Source of the DNA: Candidatus Altimarinota bacterium
GTDB taxonomy: Bacteria; Patescibacteriota; Gracilibacteria; BD1-5; UBA6164
Reading direction: 5' to 3'
NCBI GenBank assembly: GCA_019454605.1
Contig: JACFNZ010000003.1
Coordinates: forward strand, 62,001 to 126,000
Length of the DNA stretch: 64,000 nucleotides
Positions 45,706 to 59,248 of the stretch are shown here, one piece after another (positions within the stretch are counted from its first letter, which is position 1; the number at the start of each line of letters is the position of its first letter). The notes under the pieces are model-generated. The model worked only from the letters and a program-made list of their open reading frames with translations, was not told the DNA's origin and did not search any database. A program made the translations under genes and the position numbers.

Positions 45706-46677
45706 TTAATCAATTATTTTAAAATTTGAGCTAAGTAAAGCTTGTCATTTTGTAGTAAATCAAGAAGCTTTTTTATGTCCTCCTCAATTATATTTTTTAG
45801 CAATTAATGTCAAATCTATATCATCTCTTAAAGTTCTTAGAGATGCTTTTACAAATTCTCATTTTTGAGTAAATAAGCTACAATATTTTATTCAAGAAGT
45901 TGTATTTAGATGATCAACTACTCAAGAAACATCTTCATAACTAGAATTATAACTATCAATCATAGATTTATTTACATATGAATATAGTATATTTTCCTCA
46001 TCTATAAAACTTTCACTTATAACTTTTCACCAAAGTTTGATAGTAGACAAAGAATTATTTTTAAAAAATTTGTCTACTATTAAATTATAATCTGCTCATA
46101 ATTTTAATAATTTACCTGCCATAAAATAAGTAATATTTGTAGTATTTGAGTGTTTAAATCATCAAGTATCTGTATAAATTCAAGCAAGTAAAGAAGTAGC
46201 AATATTTTTATTAATTTTTAAATTAGTAAGTAAAAATATCTCATAAATAATCATTGTAGTTGAAGAATATGTTGTATTTAATATATTTTGCTTAGCATAA
46301 ATTTCATTTGTTATATGATGATCTATAGAGATAGTATTAAAAGTTTTTTTATCAAAAAGTGTTTCATATTTTAAATCAAATCAAGTTTGAGTTTTACTTC
46401 AACTATCAAAAAAAATTATTAAATCATATTTACTTGGATTAAAATTTGATTTAAATTTATCTGTATTTATCAAAAAATTGTATTTAATAGGAATTTGGGC
46501 AACACAAATTAAATCAATTTCTTTTTGATTAAAGTTTAGGTTTATCATTTCATAAAATGAAATTCGTGAAGATAATGTGTCTATATCTGGATTTTTATGT
46601 GAAATTAAAGCAATGTTTTTTGATTTTTTAATTTTTTCTAAAATTAGATTATATACTTTTATTTTTTTTTCTACCAC
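45706..46677 (-). CDS. DHH/DHHA1-family phosphoesterase (NrnA-like)
   Basis: 323 residues. N-P-D-I-D-T-L-S-S-R near residue 30, F-F-D-S-G-S near residue 92 and S-I-D-H-H-I-T near residue 118 are the DHH motifs. The DHHA1 motif is G-G-G-H-K-K-A-S-G-F near residue 299. The family includes oligoribonucleases that degrade short RNA and cyclic dinucleotide phosphodiesterases. The start appears to be GTG (residues begin VEKKIKVYNLILEKIKKSKN). Ten nucleotides separate it from ruvA. Confidence 0.9.
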
Positions 46678-46690
46678 TATAAAAATAATT

Positions 46691-46730
46691 AAAAAATAAG
46701 AAACAATTATAAAAATACTTCTTATTTTTT
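46691..46730 (-). terminator. Terminator after murB
   Basis: The inverted repeat AAAAAATAAGAA / TTCTTATTTTTT lies between the murB stop and the DHH gene on the minus strand. Confidence 0.7.
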
Positions 46731-46760
46731 CAAAGTTTACTCTATTGTCTTTTAGAGAAA

Positions 46761-47645
46761 TTAATTTGTAATTATTTGAACTTCATTTTCAAGCAGTAAA
46801 TCAAATTTACTTAATACCTTTTCTTGAGCTAATTTTATTAAATAAATTAAGTCTTTATAGTCTCAATTATCTTTTAATGTCATTAAAAAATTTGCATGTT
46901 TATCGCTAAAATAAGCATTATTATATATAAATCATTTTAATCAAACTCATTCAATTAAACTTCAAGCAGAATTTTCTTTTGATGGGTTTTTAAAAAAACT
47001 TCCACAACTATTTCATTTTGGTTGAAGTTCTTTTCTAAACTTTATATTATCAACATCTGATGAGTATTTTTCTACAATTTTAGATAAATCAAAATATATT
47101 TTTATAATAAAATAATTTTTTGTTTGCTTAAATAGTGAGCTCCTATAAGAAAAATTTAACTCATCTTTAGTTAATGTTTCTAATTTGTTTGTAGACAAAT
47201 TATAGACAATTGCTTTTAAAAAATTATTTTCTGTTTCAAGTCAAAAACATCAAGCATTTCAAAATAAAGCACCTCAAACACTACCAGGTAATCAAATAAA
47301 TCTATGCCATATATTTTGATTATAATTATTTTCTAAATCTAGTGCTATTTGAGTTATTTTTTCACTTGAATATACTTCTAATATTTTAGTATTTTCATTA
47401 TAATCATATCATTTTAAATTATTTTTTATAACAATTCAATCAAATAAATTAAAAGCAAATAACATATTAGTTCAAGCTCAAACAAAAAGTACTTTTAAAG
47501 TATTTTTTCAAGCAAATTCTAATATTTCTTTTAAATTCAAAATATCATTTTCATTATTTATTTCAAAATAATATTTTGTAAAAGCTTTTGTTTTAAAATT
47601 AGATAAATTTGTTATTTCTATATTTTGTTGTAGGGATTTTAGCAT
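46761..47645 (-). CDS. murB: UDP-N-acetylenolpyruvoylglucosamine reductase MurB
   Basis: 294 residues. The FAD-binding domain contains A-G-T-N-M-L and G-L-P-G-S-V-G-G-A-L-F-G-N-A-G. The substrate-binding domain has Y-R-S-S-L-F-K, the proton-donor region S-C-G-S-F-F-K-N-P and the H-A-N-F motif near the C-terminus. MurB reduces the enolpyruvyl intermediate to UDP-MurNAc in peptidoglycan synthesis, so the organism makes at least some wall. Six nucleotides downstream of uvrA on the same strand. Confidence 0.94.
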
Positions 47646-47651
47646 TTATTT

Positions 47652-50486
47652 TTAATTATTTAAGTATTTTTTTATAGCAATTCAAGTAAAACTTTCTTTA
47701 CAATTTTTTACTTTATTTATATCTCAACTAACAACTAAACTTCATCAATTATCTCAACCTGTTGGTCAAATGTCTATAATATAATCTGAATTTAATATAA
47801 CTTCCATATTGTGTTCAATAACTAAAACAGTATTTCATTTATCAACTAGAGAATGCAATATTTTTAGTAATTTAAATGTATCTTGAAAATGAAGTCAAGT
47901 AGTTGGTTCATCAAGTATATAAAATGTTTTTGAAGTAGATCTTTTTGAAAGCTCTGTTGATAATTTAATTCTTTGAGATTCTCATCATGAAAGTGTTGTT
48001 GATGATTGTCAAAGTTTTATATATCAAAGCCCCACATCATTTAAAACATCTAATACTTTAATTATTTTAGGTTGATTTTTAAAAAATGAAATTCATTCTT
48101 CAACTGTCATATCAAGCACATCTGCAATATTTTTTCATTTAAATTCTACTTCTAAAGTTTCTTTATTAAACCTTTTTCATTCACAATATTCACACTTTAC
48201 ATAAACTGTTGGTAGAAAATGCATTTCTATTTTTTTTGTTCCATCTCAATCACAATATTGACATCTTCAATCACGAGTATTAAAACTAAATCTTCCAGGT
48301 CAATATCATCTAATTTGAGCCTCTTCACTTGTTGCAAAAACATCTCTTATATAAGTAAAAAGTCCAGTATAAGTTGCTGGATTACTTCTTGGAGTTCTTC
48401 AAATAGGTGATTGATCAACAACTATTGCCTTGTCTATAAACTCTAGTCACTTAATTTCTTTTACTTTTCAAACCTGTCTTTTTGCTCAATTTAATTTATT
48501 TGATAAATAATTTGCTAAAATATGATTTACTAGTGATGATTTTCAAGATCATGAAACTCAAGTTACTACTGATAAATGTTCTAAAGGGATTGAAACATCA
48601 ATATTTTTTAAATTATTTTGACTTGCTCAAATTATTTCTAAATAATTTTTTAAAATTCTTTTTTTTCTATCTACTTTTACTTCAATTTGTTTTGATAAAT
48701 AAGGTCAAGTAATAGAATTTTTATTTTCACAAATCTCATCAAAAGTTCATTCTGCAACTATATTTCATCAATGAATTCAAGCTCAAGGTCATATGTCTAT
48801 AATATAATCTGCATTTTTCATAATATCTTCATCATGTTCAACTACAATCAAGGTATTTCAAATATCTCTTAATTTTTTTAAATTTTCAATTAACATATCG
48901 TTATCCCTTGGATGAAGTCAAATAGATGGTTCATCAAGTACATAAATAATTCATTCTAATTTTGTTCATATTTGTGTTGCAAGACGAATTCTTTGAGATT
49001 CTCATCCTGAAAGTGTGTTTGATTTTCTTGAAATAGTCATATATTCTAGTCAAACTCAATGCAAAAATTCAAGTCTGTCTATAATATTTTTTAAAATATT
49101 TTTTGCTATTAGTTCTTCATTTTTTAACAATTTAATATTTTTAAAAAAATCAATAGATTTTTTAACTGACATATTAGACAATTCTCAAATATTTAATCAT
49201 TTAAAATAAACTGATAAACTCTCACTATTTAATCTATATCAATTACAAACTTCACAATCCATATTTGTCATATATTGGCTTAATTTTTCATCTTCTGCAT
49301 CTCATGAAAAAAATTTTTCTGTTAAAATATTTATAATTCATTTATATTTTCAATGATAAACTTTTCAAGAAAATGTATTTTCTGGACTTATTTTATATGT
49401 TTGTTCTCAAGTTCAATAAAGTATAATTTCTTTATCTTTTTTTGATAATTTTCAATATTTTTCATTTGCATTTATTTTATGATCTCTGCAAACTGAAAGT
49501 AATAGTTCATTATAATAAGCACTTCAAAACCATGGTAAAATAGCTCATTCTGCTATAGTTAGTCTTGGGTTTGTAATATTTTCTTCTAAAAAAACTGGTT
49601 TTTCTCAAAGCCCATGACAACTTTCACAACTTCAAGCTGGTGAGTTAAATGAAAAATTTGATATATCTAATTCACTTGGAATATGTCCACAATTAGAACA
49701 AACAAATATATTTGAATATTTATAATTTTTTGTTCCATTATCTTTTAAAAAATCAACTTCAAGTAATCCTAATCAAGATTTAAAGGCAAGTGTTAGGCTA
49801 TCTTTTAATCTTTTTAAATCTTTTAATCAGTCTTCTGTATCATAATCTTTTATTATTAATCTGTCTAAAATTACATATATATTTTTTTTATTTAAATCTA
49901 TATTTCAAACTTCATCTGATAAAGTATAAATATCATCTCAAATTTGATATCTTATAAATCAACTTTTTAAAACTTCTTTTTTTATCAAATCTATAGATAA
50001 GTCTTTTTTATCTTTTAAAATTTGAAATTTTATCATAAATTTCTCTCAAATATTATGAGTTTTTAACTCTTCTATTATAGACAATAATGAGTCTTTTTTT
50101 ATATTATGTCAACAATCTATACATTTTCTTTCTCAAATATTTAGATACAATAATTTATAATAATCATAAATTTCTGTAATAGTTCAAACTGTAGATCTTG
50201 GATTTTTATTTGTTGTTTTTTGGTCAATTGAAATAGCTGGTGAAAGTCATGAAACTTCACTATAAAGAGCTTCCTCTCACATTCATCAAATAAACATTCT
50301 AGCATAACTTGATAGACTTTCTAAATATTTTTGTTGTCAAATATTATAAATAGTTTTAAAAGCAAGTGATGATTTTCAAGATCATGAAAGTCAAGTAATA
50401 ACAGTTAATTTGTTTTTTGGAATTTTAACATCAATATTTTTTAAATTATGTGTTGAAGCTCATTTTAGGATTAAAAATTCTGACAT
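47652..50486 (-). CDS. uvrA: Excinuclease ABC subunit A (UvrA)
   Basis: 944 residues, the usual length. Two ABC ATPase halves have Walker A (T-G-L-S-G-S-G-K-S-S near residue 36 and T-G-V-S-G-S-G-K-S-S near residue 642). The ABC signature T-L-S-G-G-E-S-Q-R-I occurs in both halves. Zinc-binding cysteine pairs flank insertions (C-I-D-C, C-S-N-C, C-E-S-C and C-Q-Y-C, C-E-Y-C). UvrA scans DNA for bulky lesions and loads UvrB. Every Walker glycine except some is TGA. murB follows six bases downstream. Confidence 0.97.
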
Positions 50487-50613
50487 TTTTTATAATTATT
50501 TTTAATAAAATACAATTATATCATTGTAATCATTTTTATTTTTTTTCAAGTTATTTTTGCAAAGTAAAAAGAAATATGTTAAAATATATTTATTATTACT
50601 AACTTATAAATAT

Positions 50614-51198
50614 ATGTCTTTTGAAAAACAAGAAGAAAATTTAGATCTAAAAAAATTTGATGAAAATTTTAAAAATGATTTAAAAGATGAGGCTTTTGAT
50701 AAAAAAAACTTTAATGATATTGTTTCTTGATCAAAATATGATGAAAATCTATCAAAAGAAGAAAATTTTAAAAGTGCTTTTATGTCTAAAACATCTAAAG
50801 AAATTGATAATGCTTTAAAAAATATCCCAAAAGAAGAAAAAGATAAATTAAATGAATTACAACAAAATGAAACAAAAAATTTATCAACTAAAGAGTTAAT
50901 AGAAAATTATAAAAAAATAAAAGAGATTTTATGAACTGTTGTTGCTGAAGCAAAAAAATGAGAAAACGATACTATAACTCAAAATCAAGAACAATTAGAT
51001 AAAAAATCTCAAGAAAAAAATAATGATTTTTTAAGTGAATTAAAAAAATCAATTAATATCCAAAGAGAAAAAAATCAAGAGCAAATAAAATTAAGTAAAA
51101 AACAAAAAGAAGAAAATATGCAAAATGAAAATAAAGAAAAGATTAATCCTGAATGATTATTAGATTGATTTCCTGATTCAAGTAAAGAGTCTGTATAA
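50614..51198 (+). CDS. Charged coiled-coil protein of unknown function
   Basis: 194 residues, rich in K, E, N and Q, with no membrane segment or signal peptide (MSFEKQEENLDLKKFDENFK). Long helical and disordered stretches suggest a coiled-coil. It precedes dnaE by about 86 nt. No family recognised. Confidence 0.65.
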
Positions 51199-51284
51199 AA
51201 AGAGTTTTAAAACTATGTGTTTGTAAATTTTTATTTTTTTATATAATAGTATTTAAATAATTTAAAAAAATAAACAATTAAAAA

Positions 51285-54200
51285 ATGAATTTTGTCCACT
51301 TACATAATCACACTCACTTTAGTATTTTAAAATGAATTCCAAAACCAAAAGATTATATAAAAAAAGCTAAATCTTTAGGTATGGAGGCTGTTGCTATTAC
51401 TGATACTTCAAATATTCACTGAAACCATGAATTTTATAAATATGCAAAGGAAGAGGGGATAAAACCCATTTTATGAACTGAAATATATTTAAAATCAGAT
51501 ATGTTTGAAAATATGTTTCATTTAATAGTTTTACTTGCTAAAAATCATGATTGATTCAAAAATATAATTAAATTAAATTCTATATCAAATCTTGAAAGAC
51601 CATGAGATAAACCATACATAACTTGGGATGAGTTAAAAAAATATTCTAGTGATATAATTTGTCTTTCTTGACCTATTTCTTGAGAGATTTCTTATTTAAT
51701 ACTTACTTGAGCAAGTGATGAAAAAATATTAAATAAAATAAATGATTATAAAGAAGTTTTTAAAGATGATTTTTATGTAGAACTTATGTATCATGATGAT
51801 ATCCCTAAACAAAAATTAGTTACAGATAAATTAATATCATTACATAATCAATATAATTTTAAAGTAGTAGCAACAAATAATTGTTATTATATAAACAAAG
51901 AAGATAAAAAAACTCAAGACATAATAATGGCTTTATGAAGCTGACATGAGTTAGAAAATCCAGATAGACCAACTTTAATAAATTGAGATTATAGCTTTTT
52001 ATCTCAAGATGAAATGCTTGAGTTATTTTGATTTTTACCAACTAGTATTTCAAATACTATTGAGATAGCAAGCAAAGTAGACATCAATATAGACACTTGA
52101 AAAGTTTTAATTCCAAAATTTGAATTACCTATAGAAGATAAAATTATCTTCAAAGAGGCTGTAAAACTCGAAGAAAAAGATTTAAAAAAAACTAAAAAAT
52201 TAAGTTCTGATGAATGGTATTTAAGATATTTGTCTTTTAAATGATTAAATTTTAGATACAATTTCAATTTATCAAATCAAGATATTTTAAAATTAATTAG
52301 AAAAAAAGATATCATATGATTACAAAAAGAATTAACTAAAACATCTCCTGAGGAATTAAAAGAAATTTCTTTAACTTATTATACAGATGAAAAAATTGAT
52401 TTTTTAAAAAAATTTCAAAAAGATTTTGTAGAAAAAATAGACAGACTTGAATATGAACTTTTAGTAGTTCATGAAATGTGATTTGATGCTTATTTTTTAA
52501 TTGTTGCTGATTATATATCTTGGGCAAAAGACAATGATATACCTGTTTGACCTTGAAGATGAAGTGCTGCTTGAAGCTTGATGGCTTATCTAACAAAAAT
52601 TACAGATATTGATCCTCTTCCTTATTATTTACTTTTTGAAAGATTTTTAAATCCTGCTAGAGTTTCAATGCCTGATATTGATACTGATTTTGCTGATGAC
52701 TGAAGAGATAGAGTTATAGAGTATTGTAGACAAAAATATTGAAATGACCATGTTGCACAAATATGTACTTTTTGAACTTTTGCAGCAAGAGCTTCAGTAA
52801 AAGATGTTTGAAGAGTTATGTGAGTTAATTTTCAAGAAATGAATGAACTTGCTAAATTAATTCCAGAAAAACCTTGAACTAAACTAACTCAAGCCTTAGA
52901 AGAAAGTTTAGAATTTAAAAGTGCTTATGATAATAATGAGCTTTATAAAGATATAATAGACAATGCTTTAAAAATTGAGTGAAATGTTAGACAAGTCTGA
53001 GTACATGCTTGTGCTGTTATAATAGCACCAAATCCAATGACTGATTATACAGCACTATCTCATCCACCAAAAGATACAAATGCTATTATTACTCAATATA
53101 GTGCATATCCTTTAGAAGATTTAGGACTTTTAAAAATGGATTTTTTATGACTTAGAAACTTAACAATCATAAAAAGAGCTTTAAAAATAATAAAAAATAA
53201 TAAAAATATTGATATAGACATATTAAATCTTCCTATGGATGATGAAAAAGTATTTGAAATATTTTGAAATTGAGATACAACTTGAGTTTTTCAGTTTGAA
53301 TCTGATTGAATGAGAAAATATTTAACTGAATTAAAACCAAGTTCTTTTGAAGATTTAATAGCGATGGTTTCTCTTTATAGACCTGGGCCTCTTGCTTATA
53401 TCCCTTCTTTTATAAAAAGAAAACACAAAGAAGAAAAAGTTGAATATATGACACAAGCATTAATTGATATTTTAAAAAAATCTTGATATAGTGATTTAGA
53501 AATTGAAAATGAAAAAAATATGCTTGAAAATGACTTAAAACCAATTTTAGATGTAAGTTATTGAATTGCTGTCTATCAAGAACAATTAATGTTTATAGTG
53601 CAATCTATGGGATGATTTTCTCTATGAGAAGCTGATTTACTTAGAAGATGAATCTGAAAGAAAAAAAGAGAGATAATTGAGGCCTTAAAAATAGAGTTTA
53701 TTGAAAAATCTCAAAAATTTAAATGATATAAAAAAGAAACTCCAAAATTTATTTATGAAGAGATGATTGAACCTCGAGCAAATTACTCTTTTAACAAATC
53801 ACATGCTCGATGTTATGCCTTTATTGCTTATCAAACAGCTTATTTAAAGGCTCATTTTAAAACAGAATTTTTAACTTCTTTAATGGTAAGTGATGAAGAA
53901 AATCTAGAAAGAGTTGCTATGGAAGTTTGAGAATGTTTAAAAAATGAAATAAATGTATTGTCTCCTTCTATAAATGAATCAAAAAAACACTTTACCTATA
54001 TAAACGATAAAACTATAAGATTTTGACTAAAAGCTATAAAATGAATTTGAGATGGCCCAATTGAAGCAATAAAAAATTGAAGACAAGAAAAAAAATATGA
54101 ATCTTTAGATGATTTTATTTCAAGGGCTTGAAAAGAAGTTATAAATAAAAAATCTTTAGAATCTTTAATACTTTCTTGAAGTTTAGATGATTTTTGAAAC

Positions 54201-55160
54201 AGATGAGAGTTATTTAAAAATATTGAAAATATTATAAAATTTTCTCGTGAAAAAGATAAAATTAAAACAACAAATCAAATATGACTTTTTGATAATATTT
54301 CTTGAGAAAAAAATGAAATAAAATTAGAGCAATTTGATGATTTTAGTTTTGAAGAAAAGCTTTTTTGAGAAAAAGAAGTTTTATGATTTTTTGTTTCTGG
54401 ACATCCACTTGATGGTTTGTCTAGATATATTTCAAAAAGATCTAGTAATGATAAGGATTTTAAACTACCTTTTGATAAAATAGAAAATACTTCAAAAGAC
54501 AAAAAGCCTCAACTAGTTCAATCTGTTTGATATATAAGAGACTTTAGAAAAGCTATGACAAAATCTTGACAAAGTATGTTAATAATTTACTTAGAAAGTT
54601 TTTATTATGATTTTGAAGTAACTATTTTTCCAAAAGATTATGATAAATACAAAGATTTAATTGAAATTTGAAAATTTTTAATTGTTTCTTGACTTGCTAA
54701 TATAAGCAAAGAATTTCAAAAAAAATCTATTTTTGTTAGAGAGTTAAAGGTTATAAGTATATCTCAAGTTCTTGAGCAAGCAAAATATTTAAATTTGTTT
54801 GATAATAAAAAATATAATACTTTTATTAAAAAAGAGCAAATAGAAATTAAAGAAAAGGTTAATGATATAAATGATATAAAAGATGAAAGTATAAATATAG
54901 ATGAAAATTTAGAAGAGTTAAATATTGAGAAAAAAGATGATTATATAGAAGTAAATGACGATATAAATATAGATAAGTATATAATCAATATAGACAAAAC
55001 TACAAAAAAAGAAAAATTAAATGAATTAAAATCATTTTTGTTATCTCAAAAAAATTGAAATATTAATATACTTTTAAATTTTGATTGAAAAGAAATTGAT
55101 ACCAAAATAAGTTTAGATAATTTAGATAGCCTAAAAGATTTTATAAAAACTAATTTTTAA
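51285..55160 (+). CDS. dnaE: DNA polymerase III alpha subunit (DnaE)
   Basis: 1291 residues. The PHP domain starts [13 protein letters not shown] with its metal-binding histidines. The polymerase palm has the catalytic motif P-D-I-D-T-D-F near residue 463. The thumb, fingers and tandem helix-hairpin-helix region follow. A C-terminal OB-fold ends the protein, with an acidic linker near residue 1190. It is the replicative polymerase. The stop overlaps that of the convergent comEC by 11 bp. Position downstream of a coiled-coil gene gives no clear operon. Confidence 0.96.
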
Positions 55161-56631
55161 TAGCTTTTTTATCTATTTTAAAGTAAATTATTAAAAATAT
55201 TAATATTAAAAAATATAATATTTCTGCATAAATATTAAAATCTCAAAAATCTAATTTAAATAAAGAAAAATCTAAATTTCAAAAGAAATTTGCTATAATT
55301 ATGATATATTTTAATAAAAAATAAGTTATAAATCAAAGTAAAAATCAAAGCGATGTAGACACAAAATTTAAAATAATTGTCAAAAATCAAAATAACATCG
55401 TAAATGGGATCATTCATCAAACAAGCATATTTGCTATAGGTGAAAAAATTGATACTTGTCAAAAATTAAATAACATAATTGGTAAAGTTGTCATCATTGC
55501 TGAAAGTGTTAAAATAAAACTTTCCTTTACAGCTCAAGTTTCTGGTAAAAAATAAAATATTTTCTTAAAAAACTCTTGAAAATATAATAATCATAAAACT
55601 GCTAAAAAACTTAAATGAAAAGAGCTATCATAATTTAATATTAGTGGATTAATTAAAATAAATATAAAAGCAGTAAATAAAAGTAATGTTAAGCTATCTC
55701 AAGATCTTCAAGAAAGTAGTATAAAATATCATAAAATTCACATAATTCAAGCCCTAACTACTGGAATATTATCTCATACTAAAAGTACAAAAAACACTAT
55801 AAATAAAGAAATAATAATAAATCTTATTATACTTGGAACAAACTTTAATAAAAATCATAAAAAAATTATTATTATCGTTATATTAAATCAAGAAACAGCT
55901 ACTAGATGAGTAAGTCAAGAATTATTAAATGATTTTAACATATCTTTTGACATATCTTCTCTAGCTCAAATCAAAATTCATCAAAGTAAAACTGCCTCAT
56001 TTTCTGGAAATGTTTTATAAATATTGTCTAAAATAGTTTGTCTAGTATTGGTTATAAAAATTGTAAGTTTTGATAATTTAGCTTTTCAAGTTTTTTCTAT
56101 ATTATATGGGAAAATTTGAAAAAAAATATTTTTTGATAAATTAAATTTTTGATAGTTAAAGTTTGGAGAAAAATTGTCTATTTTACTTATTTTTGTAGTT
56201 GTTTTAATTAAGTCTCATTTATTTAAAATATAATTTTTAGAGTAGTATACTAAAGCATTTATATTTTCTACTTTATAATTATTTATAGTATTTATTTTTA
56301 AAATATATGAGTTAGAACTTTCTTGTTTTTTATAAAGTTCTTTTATTTCTCAAGTTATTTGAGTATTTTGATTATAAAAATTATTTATAAAATTAACTTT
56401 ATTTATTAAAAAATAATTATTTATTCAAGAATAAACTGATCAAAAAGTTATTCAAAATCATATAATAATTAAAAATAAATGGTGTTTTTTTAGTATAAAA
56501 ATAAATAACATTAAAAATATAAAAATAAAGCTTAAAAACAAAGTTATTAAGCTAAAGTTAAATAATATATTTGAAACTAAAATTCAAAATAAAATAGATA
56601 TTATAAAAAATAAAAATATTTTATTTACCAT
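55150..56631 (-). CDS. comEC: ComEC/Rec2-family DNA uptake channel protein
   Basis: 493 residues, a compact form without the C-terminal metallo-beta-lactamase domain of long ComEC. The many membrane helices and the conserved competence-domain motif H-L-V-A-V-S-G-F-N-I-T near residue 250 identify it. L-L-S-G-R-S-G-D-S-L-T-L-L and N-P-L-I-L-N-Y-D-S-S-F-H-L-S-F follow. ComEC forms the channel through which single-stranded DNA crosses the inner membrane. The neighbouring comF and the pilus operon at 27-32 kb support natural competence. TAG stop overlaps the dnaE stop. Confidence 0.92.
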
Positions 56632-56637
56632 AATTTT

Positions 56638-57420
56638 TTAATTAATTTCTGATAATTTTGGGGTTTTATATATTCTATAAAGTCAATAAATACCAAAAAT
56701 AATTAATCAAATTCATCATAATTGATTAAAGTTGATTCAAATTAATGTTTTAAAAAAATCAATTTTTCAAGAAAAACTATCTAAAATAATAAATAAGGCT
56801 CAAATTAAAGTAACTCATATGTATCAAATAATTCCTCTAACAGAAATAAACATTGCTAACATATAAAGAACAGAAAATAATATGAAAAACATAATAGCAT
56901 AAACTATTGCAAGTGGGAAAATTGGTACTTCATAAGGTATAGGAGAAAAAGGGTTACTATAAAGAATTTCTATTCAAATATTTGTTTCCTTTCAATAAAC
57001 TTGTCCTCAAAAAAAAGCTCCTATATATCAAACAATTCAAGCAAATAAAAAAGATAAAATTGAAACATCCATATATTTTCAACTTCTTAAATTATGCATT
57101 ATTATTGATATAAATAATACTAAAAAATATCAAGCAAATGCTCAAATTAAAGAAAAATTATAATCATTCATGAAAAAAAAGTCTATTGGATCTTTTATAT
57201 ATTTTAAATTCGACCAATTAGCTATTATATAAAATATTCTTGAGAAAAAAAATACAGATAAAAAATACCATAAAATTCTATTAAAAAAAAATGACTCATT
57301 TATTCAAAATCTATGACTTAGTCTTTTTAACATCCAAACAAATAGAAAAAAACATATTGTAAGTGATAATCAAAAAGTATAAATATAAAATCAATTAAAT
57401 ATTTCAAAAAATGGATACAT
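56638..57420 (-). CDS. Lgt-like polytopic membrane protein, catalytic motif degenerate
   Basis: 260 residues with about seven membrane helices. The middle segment (A-G-I-V-G-Y-I-G-A-F-F-G-G-Q-V-Y-G-K-E-T near residue 130) resembles the Lgt signature in which Arg and Asn are essential (G-R-x-G-N-F-I-N-G-E). These residues are replaced here. It is preceded in the membrane by H-N-L-R-S-G and followed by P-I-F-P-L-A-I-V-Y. Lgt attaches diacylglycerol to lipoprotein Cys. With key residues missing it is probably a non-catalytic or altered relative. It lies upstream of comEC in one operon (gap 6 nt). Confidence 0.6.
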
Positions 57421-57477
57421 AAAAGTTTAAAATTAAAATTTATTTAAGTTTTATTATATAAAAATTTATTAAAAATC

Positions 57478-57507
57478 AAAAAAATGGTAAAAATTTACCA
57501 TTTTTTT
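57478..57507 (-). terminator. Terminator after rny
   Basis: A perfect stem, AAAAAAATGGTAAA with TTTACCATTTTTTT, overlapping the rny stop codon; faces the Lgt-like gene. Confidence 0.85.
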
Positions 57508-59017
57508 ATTTAGCATATTCAATAACTCTTAATTCTCTTATTAAATTTACCTTAACTTCTCAAGGATAATTTAGTTTTGATTCTATATCTAAAGCTATAT
57601 TTCTAGCCATTTCATGTGCCTCAAAATCTCAAACAATATCTGCATCAACAAAAACTCTAACTTCTCTTCAAGCACTAATTGCATAAACTTTTGAAACTCA
57701 AGGAAATGATGCAACTAAAGCCTCCATTTCTTTAACTCTTTTTATATATTGTTCAATTGCTTCTCTTCTAGCTCCTGGTCTAACTGAACTAATTGCATCT
57801 GCCATTTGAACTATTGCAGCATAAATTGATATTCAAGATGGTTCTCCGTGATGATTTTCTATCATATCAACAATATTTTCTGCAAGTCAATATTTTCTTC
57901 AAACTTTAGCTCAAATTTCTGGATGAGTTCATTCAATATCTTGATCCATTGCTTTTCAAATATCATGAAGTAATCATCATTTTTTAGCTAAAATAGGATC
58001 TAAATTTAAATCACGAGCTATACTTTCTGCAATATAAGCTACTTCTGTTGAGTGTTTTAAAATATTTTGTCCATAACTTGTCCTAAATCTTAATTTTCAT
58101 ACCAAAGGAATCATTTCCTCAGGAATTCAAGTAATATTTAGTTCATCAAGAGTTTTTTTTCAAATTTCTTTTAATAAAACTTCTGCTTCATTTGTAGTTA
58201 ATTCAACTATTTCTTCAATTCTTGCTGGTTGAATTCTTCAATCTTCAAGTAATTTTTCAAGTGATTTTTTAGCAATATATCTTTTAAATAAATCAAATGC
58301 TGAAATAAATACAGTATCTGGAGTATCGTCTATAATTAAAGCAACTCAAGTAGCTCTTTCAAATGCTACAATATTTCTTCATTCTTTTCAAATAAGTTTT
58401 CACTTTAAATCATCGTTTGGTAGTTGAATTAAAGTAGTTGTAACCTCTTGAGTTACATCAGAAGCATATTGTTGGATTGATTTTATAATTATCTCTCTTG
58501 AAATTTCTTGTTTTCTTTCTTCAACTCATTTTTTATACTTTTCAATTTGAGTTATAAAATCTTTTTGGTATTTTTCTCAAACTTGTTTTAAAAGTAATTC
58601 TTTTGCTTCATTTTCAGATAATTTTGCTATTTCAGACAATTTATTTCAAAGCTCATCTTCTTTTTTTAATAAATTTTCTTGTTTTTGCCTAAAATCATCT
58701 TCTTTTTTTAATAAATTTTCTTGTTTTTGAGTTATTTCTTCTAACTTTTTATCAATTTTTTCTTCTTTCTCTTGAAGTCTTTGCTCTTGTTTTTCAGCTT
58801 TTTTTAATATTTCTTGTGATTCTTGTTTTGCTTTATTTAATAAAACATCATTTTCTTGCTTAGTTTTTTTAAGTATTTCTTCTTTTTTTATTTCTGCATT
58901 TTTTAATACTTCTTGTGCTTTTATTTCAGCACTTTTAAATGCTTTTACTTGAATGATTTTTAACAATACATATGATAAAATCCCTCAAAGTAAAAGTCAC
59001 ATGATAAAATAATTCAT
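57506..59017 (-). CDS. rny: Ribonuclease Y
   Basis: 503 residues, typical of RNase Y. An N-terminal membrane helix (N-Y-F-I-M-G-L-L-L-G-G-I-L-S-Y-V) precedes a long coiled-coil (residues 25-190, K/E-rich, with an exact internal repeat [11 protein letters not shown]). The KH domain has L-I-G-K-E-G-R-N-I-V near residue 215. The HD domain has H-D-I-G-K-A near residue 345. The enzyme initiates mRNA decay at the membrane. The coiled-coil repeat may vary in length between strains. Confidence 0.95.
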
Positions 59018-59248
59018 AACTTTTAATTTAGGTAATAATTTTCCTTTTTTGAAAATATAATAATCAAATATTTAAAAAACACTAAAAAACTATACTTTTA
59101 CATATATTTCTTTAGTTTTAATGAACAAATTAGAGATTTTTATTTAATTATTTTTAATATTTTTTAATTAACTTTAGGAAGTTTGTAGCTTATTTTTTAT
59201 AACAAGCTATATTTATATTACAAAAATAGTTTAAAAGTCAAAATTAAA
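59018..59248. other. Gap upstream of rny
   Basis: About 230 AT-rich bases with one inverted repeat (TAGCTT ... AAGCTA around 59187-59212). It probably holds the rny promoter and leader. No other feature seen. Confidence 0.45.
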
